This document shows positions 34,794-46,212 of a stretch of DNA of 64,000 nt, piece after piece. The notes under the pieces were generated by a model. The model ran no database searches, was not told the DNA's origin, and saw only the letters and a program-made list of their open reading frames with translations. Position numbers and translations under genes: made by a program. The stretch lies in assembly GCA_002104985.1 (NCBI GenBank), contig MCGO01000002.1, positions 620,001 to 684,000 on the forward strand, in the 5' to 3' direction. Origin of the DNA: Rhizoclosmatium globosum. Its lineage: Eukaryota; Chytridiomycota; Chytridiomycetes; Chytridiales; Chytriomycetaceae. Positions within the stretch are counted from its first letter, which is position 1. Each line of letters opens with the position of its first letter.

Positions 34794-36658
34794 ATGGAAA
34801 ATACGAACAGACCCTTGGATGAAGACGATAGTCGCCTTAATTCCGTTGGTGATTCCAGCGATAGTTTTACTGAGAGTTTTGCGTCCACTCCCAAAGCTTC
34901 ACTTCCTGGCCTTACATCAAGAAGTCGATCTGCGTCAACTACCCGTAGCAGCTTCAATAAACTGCCTCCGATTCCAAAGGTACCGGCAGTTAGGGTCAAA
35001 CTTGATTTGGCTGCAGTTAGCGCCAAGCTAGATCACTCAGTGTTTATGAGTTATTGTTGGCGAAATTCGAGGTTGGCCGTTGAGGCCGGACAAGTTAGCG
35101 AGGCTGACGCGAATATCGGTGTAAGTAAATACGAATTGTGGTTGTAAGTGTTGGGGCTAACAGCAAAATTACAACAGGGCTGTGATCCTCGTGACTTGGC
35201 GCGAAGGCTCACGGAAGATAAAATAATAACGTTTTTGGATGTGAATCGGTTCAAAGAGGGTGATGATTTAGACGCAGCCATGAAGCAGAATATTACAGCT
35301 GGTACGTCAAGTTACTAAACACTAATTTTCTCGTCACTCATTCAGTTCCAGCAAAATTCGCGATTATTTATATATCACCAGAATATATGAAATCTAGGAA
35401 CTGTTGGCTGGAGTTTGAAATGATAACGTGGACAATGCCAGAAAACTATTTGTGTATTGTAGTTGGGGCACAAGAAGGAATTCAACCGGATGAAAAGCAT
35501 TCTGCTCTTATCGGAAATCACTATGTAAGCTTCTTTGTGTGATAATTTTCCCTAATTTCTGCCTATAGCGTATTGACACCACAAAGGACAAGAAAGGGTT
35601 CTACTCTGGAACATATATCCGAATACGCGATAATATTCGCACAAAGCTTCACGAAGTATCAAGTACACCAGCAGGAACCCCTGCCGTTGCCAAACCATTT
35701 GACCAGGCAAAAACGATTCAAGAGCAGCTGCCGATGGGAATCGAGATGCCCTTTTTACTTATGGGCGCCATCTTCTCGATAATGGAGAACCTGAAAATGG
35801 AGTTAAGATGATTGAAATGGCCGCAGAACAAGGCAACATTGAAGCAAAATTCGGACTTGCGACACTTTACCAGGAAGGAGCAAAAAAGATTGGCATTTCC
35901 AAGAATGCAAACAAGGCCATGAGATGGTTTGAAGAGTTGGCAGAAAGTGGGAATTTCCGCGGCCAGCTTGGGCTAGCTGAACTATATCATGATGGAGAAG
36001 GGATTAATGTTGACTTCAACAAGGCTTTATATTACGCAAATTTAGCTGCAAGTCAAAATTGCGCAGATGCACACCAACTTCTTGGGGATATGTACTTGAA
36101 TGGTCGTGGCATCACCAAAAGTGCTGATCAGGCATTTTCACATTACTTCAAATCAGCCAAACTCAATAACACAGATGCTGGATGTGTCAACAAGGAATCG
36201 GAACAAATCAAGACTCACTACTTGCAAGTCACCATTACCTTTTAGCTGCAAAGGCTGGATGCCAAACTTCGCAGTGGCAACTAGGAATGATGTTCTATAC
36301 TGGAGAAGGAATTAAGCAAGAAATAGAAAAGGGAATTCGTCACATTACAATGGCTGCAGAAGGCAGTGACGGAAGCCCAGAAGCACAATTTACGCTTGGA
36401 GTAATTTACAAAAATGGATACGGTGTCACTCAGAACACAAAATTAGCATTTGATTGGTTTCTCAAGGCCGCCAACCAAGGATTTGAATCAGCGCAACACA
36501 CTGTTTCTCTTATGTACCAGTGGGGAGACGGTGTCGAAAAGAATGTTGAAAAAGCCAAGCACTGGCAGCACAAAATGTTGGAGCACCAAATTCTTGATGA
36601 CCAAGAACTTCCACCTCCAATCTCCGACAGTCTTGCAGATTTATTCAGTATGAGATGA
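34794..36658 (+). CDS. TIR domain - Sel1 repeat protein, frame-broken
   Basis: The N-terminal ~70 residues are Ser/Thr-rich. A TIR-type domain follows: HSVFMSYCWRNS, LARRLTEDKIITFLDV, the BB-loop-like FKEGDD, and SRNCWLEFEMITW, in which the Glu after Trp-Leu aligns with the catalytic Glu of TIR NAD+ hydrolases. The rest is Sel1-like repeats (KFGLATLYQEG; GQLGLAELYHDGEGI; LLGDMYLNGRGI; WQLGMMFYTGEGI; FTLGVIYKNGYGV; MYQWGDGVEKNVEKAKHW), which usually form adaptor scaffolds. Introns lie near 35120-35177, 35302-35345 and 35525-35569. The frame breaks at an AAAAA run (35709-35713), where one added A restores continuity. It breaks again near 36175, where Sel1 residues also seem missing. It may be an assembly error or a damaged gene; function is inferred from domains only. 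Confidence 0.8.
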
Positions 36659-36767
36659 GTTTTTGGTTGTCATAGAAAAATCAAATTGATTTATTCAAAC
36701 TACTAAGTAAATGATAAGGATAATCTACATAAGGTTTTTGTATACAGAAAACGAACTAGGTCTCCAT

Positions 36768-38574
36768 CTAGTACTTGGCAGTACCGGTTTCACCGTCTCT
36801 CTTCTCCTCACCGAAAACCTCACCGATTTCCTCGAGGGAGAGTCCCTTGGTCTCCTTAATCATAGTCCAAGACCAGACAAACATGATGGCACAGAATGAG
36901 AAGAAAATCCAGTAGACACTTGGGCCCTTGTTCAAAGCACTGAACACTTGTGGGAAAGCGTAGGCAATGATGGTGTTCCAGATCCAGTTGGTCATGGTAC
37001 CAATACCAGTACCCTTGGAACGGACACGGAGAGGGAAGATTTCAGCCTGGTAAGACCAAACAACTGGACCCCAAGTAGTGGCGAAGGAGATCAAGAAAAT
37101 GTAGACAGAGATAATGGCACCCCAGGCAAGTGGCTGGTTAGACTTGGAAAGCTGGAAGAAAGTGAAGACTCCGGCGTGACCGATGGCCATTCCGAGGGCT
37201 CCCCAGAGCAACAAGGTCTTTCTACCGAAACGGTCGACAGCCCACATACCAGGGAAGGTGGCAATGAAGTTGATGAACGCGTTGGCGAGTGGGAAAGCAA
37301 TCTTGGTGTCAGCAGAGGCGAAACCCATGGCGTTGAAGATATCCTTTGAGTAGTACAAGATAACGTTGATACCAGTAAGCTGCTGGAGTGACTGGTTGAC
37401 AATGGCAATGATGGTACGCTTTCCAATTGATCCACGGAACATTTCACCCCAGGTAGAGTCGCCCAAGTTCTTGTCAAAGTCAACACCGTCCTGGATTTCC
37501 TTCATCTCGGCAACAACCTCGCGGTGGTTAACATCGAGACCACGGAGCTTGGAGATAACCTGGATAGCCTGCTCATGGAGACCTTTCTCAGCCAACCAAC
37601 GTGGAGACTCTGGAATGAAGGAGACGAGAACCACGAGGAGGATAGATGGAACAATTTGCATTCCGAGGGCAAGACGCCATTGAGTGAAAGACAATCATCG
37701 ACAGCCTTGATGATGATGGAGTTGATAGCGGTGGCAACGAAGATACCGAAAGTAATCATGAGTTGGTAAACGGTAGTCCTGATAATCATTTGTTAGGTTT
37801 GAACGCATTAATTCGATTTTTATACTCACAAAGCACCACGAGTAGCAGCTGGAGCAGTCTCAGCAATGTACATAGGGACGACCATAGAAGCAGTACCGAT
37901 GGCAAGACCAGAAACAACACGACCGATCAAAAGAGGTCCGAGAGTAGAAGAAATACATTGAACAAGACCACCGATGGCGAACAAGATACCAGAAATGATA
38001 ATGGACTTCTTGCGACCAAGTCTGTCACAAACAACGGAGAAGATGGCAGCACCAATGATACAACCGAACAAGAAGGTGGAGGTAATCCAGGACTCCAAGT
38101 CAGCCTGGTTGTCAGCATCGATGGTCTTTCCGTCAGAACCGTACAATGGGTTTCCAGTGGAGTCGAGCTTGATGAGGTTGAACTGGATCTGGAATGAGAT
38201 CATGGCAAGAACTTGTCTGTAAGCAATGTAATTTATTAGTTAAGGGATCATAGTCGAGATGAAGGACTGGAAGGATAAGTGTTAGGGTGAAGCCACGCGG
38301 AAGAAGCCACACCAGGACCCTTGAGTCACATTGATGGGGAGAGTCAACGATAATGCGGGACTACTGACTCACCCAATAACACCGATCTCATACTGTATAC
38401 GTGAAAATGAAAGTCAGAGTCATGTTGGTGATCTTAGTGTGGCCCACTTACACCAAAGAGCAAACCACCGAAACCGGCAGCGAATCCAACGATCCAGTTG
38501 TAAGTAGAAGAAGCCTCAGACTTTGTCATCTTGCGTTGTTTCAAAGAAGATTTTGTGATTGGACTCCTACTCAT
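36768..38574 (-). CDS. Sugar porter (MFS hexose transporter family)
   Basis: Twelve-helix monosaccharide importer at the plasma membrane. The start (38574) gives MSRSPITKSS. Short introns split GGLLFGYEIGVIGQVLAMI and the region after TRGAL. Sugar-porter signatures are present: DRLGRKKSI, GRVVSGLAIGTASMVVPMY, PESPRWLAEKG, QQLTGINVILYYS, GRKTLLLWGALGM, FATTWGPVVWSYQAEIFPLR and a KETKGLSLEEI end motif. Length is about 530 residues. The codons are strongly biased, so long antisense open frames appear over it. It converges on the TIR-Sel1 gene (gap 109 bases). Specificity (glucose, xylose or other) cannot be assigned from sequence alone. Confidence 0.95.
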
Positions 38575-39393
38575 GGCGTATGGCCTTATATATGTAATTT
38601 CGGTGTCTAATAGTTCATCAACATCGTCAAATTGGAAAATTTGAAACCTCCGACCCTCACAACTAACACGAACCCTGATTTACTGCAACGGTATTTGCGC
38701 GATATATCCTATATGAGCTGTGTATTTGTGGGTGGGCGTATTGATGTTGTATTCTTGTGAGTTCCGGCTTTGCGTGCGCCATGCTAAACCACGGAATCCC
38801 GTGTGGCACGCTCGGGACGGAACGGGTGACACTTAATCACTCTGCATACTGTGATAATCAACCCGTGTTTTCTTCCGTCCCTGCATTGTCTGTACTTTCT
38901 CTTAGTGACGTTCTTCATGCTGTGATATCCCACGCACTAGGCTTATGCAACCCCTAAATTTCTGTTAAATCACCCCTATCTGTATGTTATCTGTGATGTT
39001 ATTGATGGCGCGTTGCATCGCCGCCTTGTCATTGTGGAGAAAGGAAAAATTCAGAGTAAGATCTCAGCGATTTTCCAAATAGATAGGTCTGAGGCATTGT
39101 GTTTGAAAGAGTATGGTACGACATTTATTGCTGTCAATTGTTTATAAAAAGATGTCATGATCTCATACCAACAAACGGTTGAATATATTAAACTTCTACG
39201 TCGATTGGAGACCCTGCATAAAACGGTACGCTGGTCAGCGCTGTTCTGGCTGGTTGCGCAGCTTTTCAATTCCTTTTGGTGATCTAAATAAGATCAGCTT
39301 TAGACACCTCCACCCACCCTTGGCAAAAGCCGCCCACTCCACCGATTGCGCAGCACTTAATCGCAGCACATTCTCAACTGACTTCGTTGTTGA
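38575..39393. other. Intergenic region, 819 bases
   Basis: Between the sugar porter start (minus strand) and the stop of the TIR membrane gene. It would hold the sugar porter promoter. Open frames at 38757-38957 and 39179-39487 have no recognisable domain. No repeat or RNA gene is evident. Confidence 0.45.
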
Positions 39394-41889
39394 TCACCTT
39401 CTCATTGGTTTCTTTACTCTCTTTATTACCACAAAATCAAAAGTATTAAAAGAGTTCTGGCTTATTTTTTGTAACTTGTATCCATAAATCTTCAGTGCAT
39501 TCTTTACCCTTAAACCAATTTGCAATATTGTATCCTTCGCAAAGTTCTCATCTAGTTCCCATGCAAGAAGCAGGATGTACGATCCCATCAATACGCCCTT
39601 CTCAAGCTCCTGTCCGAAAATATCCACTTTCGTTGCATTGTCTTTTGGATGGCACACGACCAACACGCAGTCGCTTATACTCAAACTGTACTGAACCAGT
39701 TTTTTCTTGAATTCTTCCACTTGATTCGCGATTGAAGATGACGGCGAGTCAGTGTCCTTTGTCCTCCAAACACAAAGACGTGTACCATGACCAAATTGTC
39801 TTCATAGTCCCTTTCGTCTTTTGGAAAACGGATCCCAAGGTTGATAAGGAATTGACGAAGGTTCTGAGCGATTGGATGGTTTGTGTCAAAGTCATGAACG
39901 GCGACGGAGACTCTTCCAATTCCGTTTGCATTGTTATCAAAGCTGGTATTTGACGTTGGAACAACTTTGGCGCTGTTAAAGCGGGGTAGAATGTCAATGG
40001 TTGAGACTGCGCGAGAGGGCCGCTGAGAGTCTTCAATGGGGAGGTTTGTCGATTTGGCTGTCGTACTAAACTTTGGAATAACGTTGAAGACGTGGCTTGA
40101 TTCAGTCACTTTTGATACATGCCGTCTTGCTTTCCACCATTTTCGAAACGAACCAACATATCGAGTTGGTGGATTAATGGATTTGTCAAACCCGTTGGCA
40201 GCTAGCAAAGGTTTCAAACATTTTGACTGATTTTGTCGGCAGTCTACAAGGTATAAAAAGTCGACTTGACCAGTATACTAAATTCAGGAATTTAGTTCAC
40301 GAAGCAGCCATAGTGTGTTGAGGTACTCACCAGAAGCACTGCTGATGCAATGGGAAATGAAATCCAAGCTAACGAGGATGTATCGAAGAAAGCGTATCCA
40401 AATATAGTGAGAAAAATAGTCAAGATGTAGATTACGAAGAAAAATGGAACGCGTATCCTTTTTCGGTCGTTTTCCTCATGTCAGATGAAAGCCAGAGATT
40501 GGAAACTTTTATATCGTAAGCTAATGACGCCTAGAACCGATTCTTACTTGTCACTGCATTTTTGGGCGCAAACTTCCCAAACAGGTTGAATCTCTTGAGC
40601 TTAGAAACGGTCGGGAGAATGGCCTTGTCTGGAACACCAAATCCAGAACCAACATGTTTCAACCACCTGATCGAAAAATTAATCACTCCAACATCATTTA
40701 AACGTATATCACCATATATAATGCGATAAGTCCACTGAGTAGATTACTCTATGATTCAAGTAATCAATCAATCTGGAATATTCTCGAATAACAGTGATTC
40801 CTTTCTTTTCCAGTTGCCCAGCTAATGCAGTAACTCGCTTCATGTCTTCTTCTTTGTAAGATAATCCCATTTTCGCCTCATCAGGCCAAAACACAATCAC
40901 TCTATCCTTTGCGGATACTGGAGCATTCAACGCCTCGTACAGCTCAATAAAGCAAGCAGGACTATTGACATACGCTGCCGTCAGACACACTACAACAAAT
41001 CGCGCATGTGCCGCCACGGTTCTCGTGACACGAGACGCCTTATCCCCCGAAATCAATTTCAAGACATCAATCCACACCCCAATTTCGTTTTTAAGAATTC
41101 CACGCGCAAGACATCGAATGTCGTTTTGGATTCCGGGTTGCCATGAGTAAGAGAACATGACTTCTTCGACAAGTGGTTTTCCAATCTGACGGAGGTAGCG
41201 GAGGAGGCCACAGGGTGTGCGTTCATTACGAGTTAGGGCCCATGCGAGAACGATAATCTAGAATAAATTGTTTGGCACATGTTGGTTGTGTGATTTAATC
41301 GCTTACACTCATGATCAGGGTCCCAGGTCCAAGGAAAATTGATGTAGTGTGCCAATACCCATTTGTATCTTCGGCTTTTCCCAGATAAGCAGCCAAATAG
41401 ACATATCCTGTTGATGTCATGTAATTCTTGTACCAAGATATAAGGTTTGTCAATACAAATAACGATAAGACGACCGCTTCGACGGCATTGATGTAGTTTG
41501 ACAAAAGGTGGTACGTTCCGAGTTTATGTTTCCTTGATTGGGATTCAAAAATGAGGCAATTTCCAAGCTCATAATGTTGATGTGGTCTCCACAACAATTT
41601 CCAGTCGGCTTTTACAGTCCGACATAATCCCCAAATCTACAAAGTGTTAAAAAAAAAATATAGTACGTCAAGTTGAAAGATGGTTCACCTTTTCTGGTTG
41701 GTAATCAAAGAGGGGCAATTCTGAACACTCGAGTAGCTTTTCCTGTGTCTCTGGCGCGGCGTAAGGATCGAAAGCCGCTTTTGTATACGCTTTTATTCCG
41801 AAATATGGGTCTAAATCAGTCTGCTTTCCTCCGTGTTTGGGAGGCAGTAAATCCAGAAGAGTAAAGAAGTTCTCTTGCTCCGAAGGCAT
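39394..41889 (-). CDS. Multi-pass membrane protein with TIR-type domain
   Basis: Start at 41889 (MPSEQENFFTLLDLLPP). The first exons give two or more membrane segments (INAVEAVVLSLFVLTNLI; VYLAAYLGKAED; SIFLGPGTLIMS; IIVLAWALTRN). A TIR-like domain follows: VMFSYSWQPGIQND, GVWIDVLKLISGD, RFVVVCLTAAYVNSPACFIE with LYEALN, where the Glu in ACFIEL aligns with the catalytic Glu of TIR NADases. A second membrane pair follows (VPFFFVIYILTIFLTIFGYA; WISFPIASAVLLV), then a long tail of unknown type. The frame breaks at about 39756-39761 (AAA run on the coding strand). One added A continues into VEEFKKKLVQYSLSI and the final ~100 residues; an alternative splice could also bridge it. Several exon limits between 40250 and 40700 are tentative. 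Confidence 0.7.
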
Positions 41890-42176
41890 TTTGAAGAGCG
41901 TTCCTTATACGAGGTTGAAGTCGGAAGTTGGACGTTTTGATTGGCGTATTGCTTAGAGAATGTCGAGGAGTCAATCAAATTGTCACATTTCCGCGCATAT
42001 TCGGTCTGGGCCTTGCCGAATGAAAGTGATTGTCAGGAGGGTCTGGGCCTTTTGTGTAAATGGCTGACGGAAGTGTGATCCAGTAAATGGCAGTGGCACA
42101 AATGACACGTCTGATTTGATGTCGCCCAACCAACAGTTCCTCACAATTTCTCCTTCACAAACAAGGTTGACACAAG

Positions 42177-42730
42177 ATGGCACCACCACTACAAGTCGCC
42201 GTTCTCGGATTCCTCACGGGGATCGCATTCCTCGAGTACGGGCTGGGCGTGCACGCCGTTGTTCCGCACCTGTACGCGGGCTTTGGCAACGCATCGCTGC
42301 TCAAGTCGAAGCTTGTGACGTCGCAGCGCAACGAGATCCTCGGGCACTTCGGGTGCTCGCGAAGGCGCCGTTGTTTGTTCCGGTTGTTGTTCTTGGCGCG
42401 TGGGTTGTTCTCGTTGTTGCCGCGCTCTTCAACGCCGCGACCGATGCCCAAAAACGCGGGACCCACGTCGCGACTCTCTTGGCCGCCCTGGTTGCCGTGG
42501 TCCCCGCGGTCGCCGCCTTCATTGGCCCCGCGGCTTCAATCGCTAAAACGGGAAAGGCGAAGTTGGCTCCTGCACAGGAAGTACAGGCCCTCTACGATAT
42601 CTCACTTGCAATTGCCGTTGCTGGCTTCCTCTTCTTCTTTGCTCTCATTCAAACTTGACGGCGGACGAGGCGGATGAAGCTGCCCCAAAGAAGAAGAAGA
42701 AGGAGAAGAAGGAGACAAAGGACGAGTAAT
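42177..42730 (+). CDS. Small multi-pass membrane protein, frame-broken
   Basis: I do not recognise the family. The N-terminus is a hydrophobic segment (LQVAVLGFLTGIAFLEYGLG). Further hydrophobic segments are PLFVPVVVLGAWVVLVVAAL, VATLLAALVAVVPAVAAFIG and LAIAVAGFLFFFALI. A lysine-rich tail (PKKKKKEKKETKDE) ends near 42730. Reaching these from the start needs two frame changes: one near 42320-42345 and one at 42651-42653 (AAA). Both are repaired by one inserted base. An intron could explain the first instead. The tail suggests a cytosolic C-terminus of an ER or Golgi protein, but this is a guess. Convergent to CFAP206. Confidence 0.5.
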
Positions 42731-42820
42731 GTCAAGTAAATATAATAAATCTGTTGTATTCTAAAAGTTACTGTTTGGATGAAGTCTGAAGGGCTTGAAA
42801 CGGAAGGAGACCAAATAATT

Positions 42821-45530
42821 CTATAAATCCACAGTGAGGTCCAACACCTTGAACTTTCCTTCGCCTTCTCCATTGTTTCTAAGTCCCGCCATGAAGTTGA
42901 CTTTTCTTGGAACGCTGGTGGAAGATTCCGTACTTGTTTGGGTAAACTGCAACCTGTAATACTGCTTAGAATGAAGCGGAAAGAAACACCAAAAACACAA
43001 ACTTGGCTCGTAATGTTGAGTCTCACTCTCTCTTCGGTAGTGGCTGATGTCCGTTTGAGCGCTATGTGTCTTTTTCTTCTTCAAATTAACAAGCATGAGT
43101 GCTTGACGACGAAGTTCCCATTCATTCCATTGGTATTTGGGATCAATATATGCGTCAACAATGTGAGTATCGACTTGGCTACCTGCCTCTGAAACCATCG
43201 CCATTTGACCCATCAGTCGTTGACGAGTGAATGATTTGGCCTTTCATGTTCACTTAGCATTAGGGCCAATTCATATTAAAGGTGGCTTACATTCTCCAAA
43301 GCATCAACAGTAGGAAAGTAGTTGTACAAGTGAAGCAGTTGCACAAGATTTCCCGATCTTTTCGCCATTTCAAGAACTCCTTCCATGTATCTATGTGTAC
43401 AAGTCTGTTTAACAAATGTTGAATTCACGTTGATAGTTGATGTACCGGTCTGGAAATTTGGCAAACTCTCTGGCCGCCTCCGCTGTTGCGAACGAAAACA
43501 GCCTGTCACGGTACCGCAGCAAACCAATATTTTTGTCTCCAGGAAGAACGAGTCCATCTCGACGAATCAAAGTATGAGAGCAGTAACCCTAAAACGCGAA
43601 TTCTTAGCATTGTTTCCCTATCTTGATGATCCGAACAAACCCCATATTCGACAGGCAACTTAAATACTGTGTTGTGTTTCCAGGATGTACAATTTCAATT
43701 GATTTGTTGATGACAGAAACAGAGGCCATAAGTTCACTAGCTTTCAAAACCACATCGCTTTCTAGAAGTCCAATCGTAAAACACTAGAAAATGGCAAAAA
43801 ATATGTTCTGTGTACCTGGCAATATTCTGGCTCAATGTCTTTCTTGAAAGATACACTTCGTTCAAGGATTCCAACTGGAAGGGACACTTCAAAAGACTTG
43901 AAGCAAATGTTAAATAGAAAGATCAATGCCAATATAAATTACCCTGCATGAAAATCGATATTATCCAAGATTCCTCGTCGAAATGCAACAAGAAAAAGCT
44001 CATCCATCCAATTGGACCATAGTTTGCCAACCCGATAAACATAGGCTATATCACACAATTCAGAAAAAACAACCTCCAATGGTTTCTCTCACATAAACTT
44101 GATCGACAGGAACAGCCGTCTTGGCTTTACAAGTTGATTTCAAGTCCCGAATAGTTTCATCAAACCTCTCCCCGATTTGAGCGAGTGCATCTTTTGTGCG
44201 ACCGAGCTGCTCGTGTAATGCGTCCAAGTACATGAGGTATTGGCGGTGGAAGACGATGGCGGATTTCACGGTCGCTGTTTCGGTTTCGTTGAGTTCTCCA
44301 GTTGTGTTTTGGGAAGCGTAGTCGATGAGTGCTGTTCCAGATCATTGTCAGTTTATGTGGGTGGGGTGTTAAGTCTAATGTGTACGGACCCATGAAGCTT
44401 TGAATTGTTGCTTCCGTGTCCTCCATCTGTGCTCCAAGCTCTTTTGAGATTTCTTGAAGCTCTGTGGCGCACAATGCAATCACTAAACGATTTGTATAGA
44501 ATAAGCATGATGTATGGTACAACGCTGTCGACTTACAATCGTCAACAGAGTCGCCTCCTTTCCCAAGTTGCTTGTTAAATAGACGGATTCCAGTAACGAG
44601 TTGTGTAAGTCCATTCAACTGAGCTTCTTTCTCAACACGAGATAGAGATATGAAGGCTGACAGTTCGCTTTGAGGGAACACAGATTCAAGAGCAGCTAAG
44701 AACGAAAATCAGTGACGTGCACTTGATTGTCACCTTTTTCTACCTGTAGCTTCTCGAATAACGCGAATGTCTGTCGCGTTCCCAACGTGGCTACGGAGAA
44801 TCACGTACGAGACAATTTTGCGATACAAACCTAGCGTCAGTTCAGTAATCGGAACCAGAAGTAAAGTTGGATTCAACCACCTTCATAGATTGAAATATTC
44901 TTGCTCTTAACTTCGGTGATTTCGCGTAAAATCGTTGAACAGTTTGCAATTCGGGTCATTTTTTCACGATGTAGGTAATCAGCTATGACGTTTCAATGTT
45001 TAAAACGAGACCCCCTTAAAGATCAACAAACCTTGAGCTGGAAAGATGGAATCAAAGTAAACCTGCATCTTAATAGTTTCACAGACTGCATCGTTCGTAC
45101 AAGTGATCTTCTCAACACAGAGCTATAGCAGAGAGACATAAGCTTCTTTTGCCTATCATAATTATAAAACATTACATTAATCAAGCGCTCCACGTCCTCT
45201 TTAGAAAGCTCTCTCTCAATGTGAAACTCATTTCTTGGATCCAACACAACCGCACGAACAAAAAACGCAGCCAACGTGTCTGACACTGCGTGTGTTGGAA
45301 TATGCGATTTATTCCACTTGAAAACAAATGTTTGACTTGAGGAAGCGGGGTTAGCGGGGGTTGTGGGCGTGGACCTTCTCCTGGAGCTGGGGGTTCGTTG
45401 GGGTTGTCGATGAGACTTGCTTTGCGGTTTTTGAGGATCGTTGTAGAGTGGGCTACAATGTCCGGATAATGTGGCGGATAATGTCTTCGGATGAAGAAGC
45501 GGCCGCGGTTGCTGCTGCTGTAGACGACAT
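42821..45530 (-). CDS. CFAP206: Cilia- and flagella-associated protein 206 (CFAP206/FAP206)
   Basis: Axonemal protein that docks radial spoke 2 and dynein arms in motile flagella. Many short introns. Recognisable family blocks: EDIIRHIIRT near the start, VSDTLAAFFVRAVVLDPRNE with FHIERELSKEDVERLI, FSFATAEAAREFAKFPDRYI with GYCSHTLIRRDGLVLPGD before it, NVNSTFVKQT, and the C-terminal KYQWNEWELRRQALMLVNL with SHYRRE. The first intron (GTAGCC donor, acceptor near 45310-45320) removes about 120 bases and links IIRT to the VSDTLAAF block. Its presence strongly implies a motile flagellum, that is zoospores, in this organism. Its stop faces the small membrane gene. Confidence 0.88.
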
Positions 45531-45650
45531 TTTTCTCAATAGAGATTGACGCGATAATTGGTTGCGATACAGTATTTATTTCTTGAAACAAAATGAAAAT
45601 GAAATAAAGGAGATTTAGGGAGTTTGTGGGGGTTGCTATTTTTAGTGGTG

Positions 45651-46105
45651 TTATTGAAACATTGCCTTGATCATCTTCGAGCTTTCCTTGTTGACGCCTT
45701 GTTCGTGCTGTAAGAGATATCCTCCTTGAGCGGTGATGTCAACTTCCATCATTGGTTTCAAGGATTCCTTGCGGAATCCTCCCATAGGTAGTGTGGTGTA
45801 TGGAGTTCCAATGTCGTTTGAACAAACACTTGTTGCAGAAGTTGCATCACTGCGCGCGCTGGTTGCAGAGGTAGGCGTAACTTGAGGAATCTCATCCAGT
45901 GGTGGCATATCTGCATATATTGCGTGGTTTACCTCGGACATTTGAATGACTGACTGAGGAACAGGGTTGGGGGTTTCAATCGTCAATGCCTTGTTGCCAA
46001 CAGTTCCGACTTGGTGTAGTTTTTGTATCGGTAGACTGCGACACCAGCAACAGCGACGATGCAGCCCCCAACGGCTCCAACGTAAGGGATTGAAGTTGAG
46101 TCCAT
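45651..46105 (-). CDS. Small single-pass membrane protein
   Basis: Start at 46105 (MDSTSIPYVG). Residues about 8-28 form one membrane segment (YVGAVGGCIVAVAGVAVYRY) near the N-terminus, followed by a Ser/Thr/Ala-rich tail (TPTSATSARSDATSATS) and the end QGVNKESSKMIKAMF. The frame breaks at about 46009-46012 just after YKNYTK. One inserted A joins it to VGTVGNKALTIETPNPVP. No family is recognised. The tail is acidic in places and could be cytosolic. The neighbouring gene upstream is another unrecognised minus-strand gene. Confidence 0.5.
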
Positions 46106-46212
46106 ATTATCAGGAAGATTCTTGGACTGCGGCCAATTTTGGAAAAAAATTCAGTGCTTTTGATATATTACAAATATTGCGAAGCTGCAAGAAAAGAAAA
46201 CTAAGAATGAAA

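Noticed and set aside
36948..37349. Long plus-strand open frames antisense to the sugar porter (also over glutamine synthetase at 58357-59211).
   Set aside because: These are mirror frames caused by strong codon bias in highly expressed genes; the sense proteins are unmistakable.
45300..45480. Frame change and in-frame stop early in CFAP206.
   Set aside because: An intron with a GTAGCC donor and an acceptor near 45310-45320 bridges the frames and gives the spacing expected for the family.
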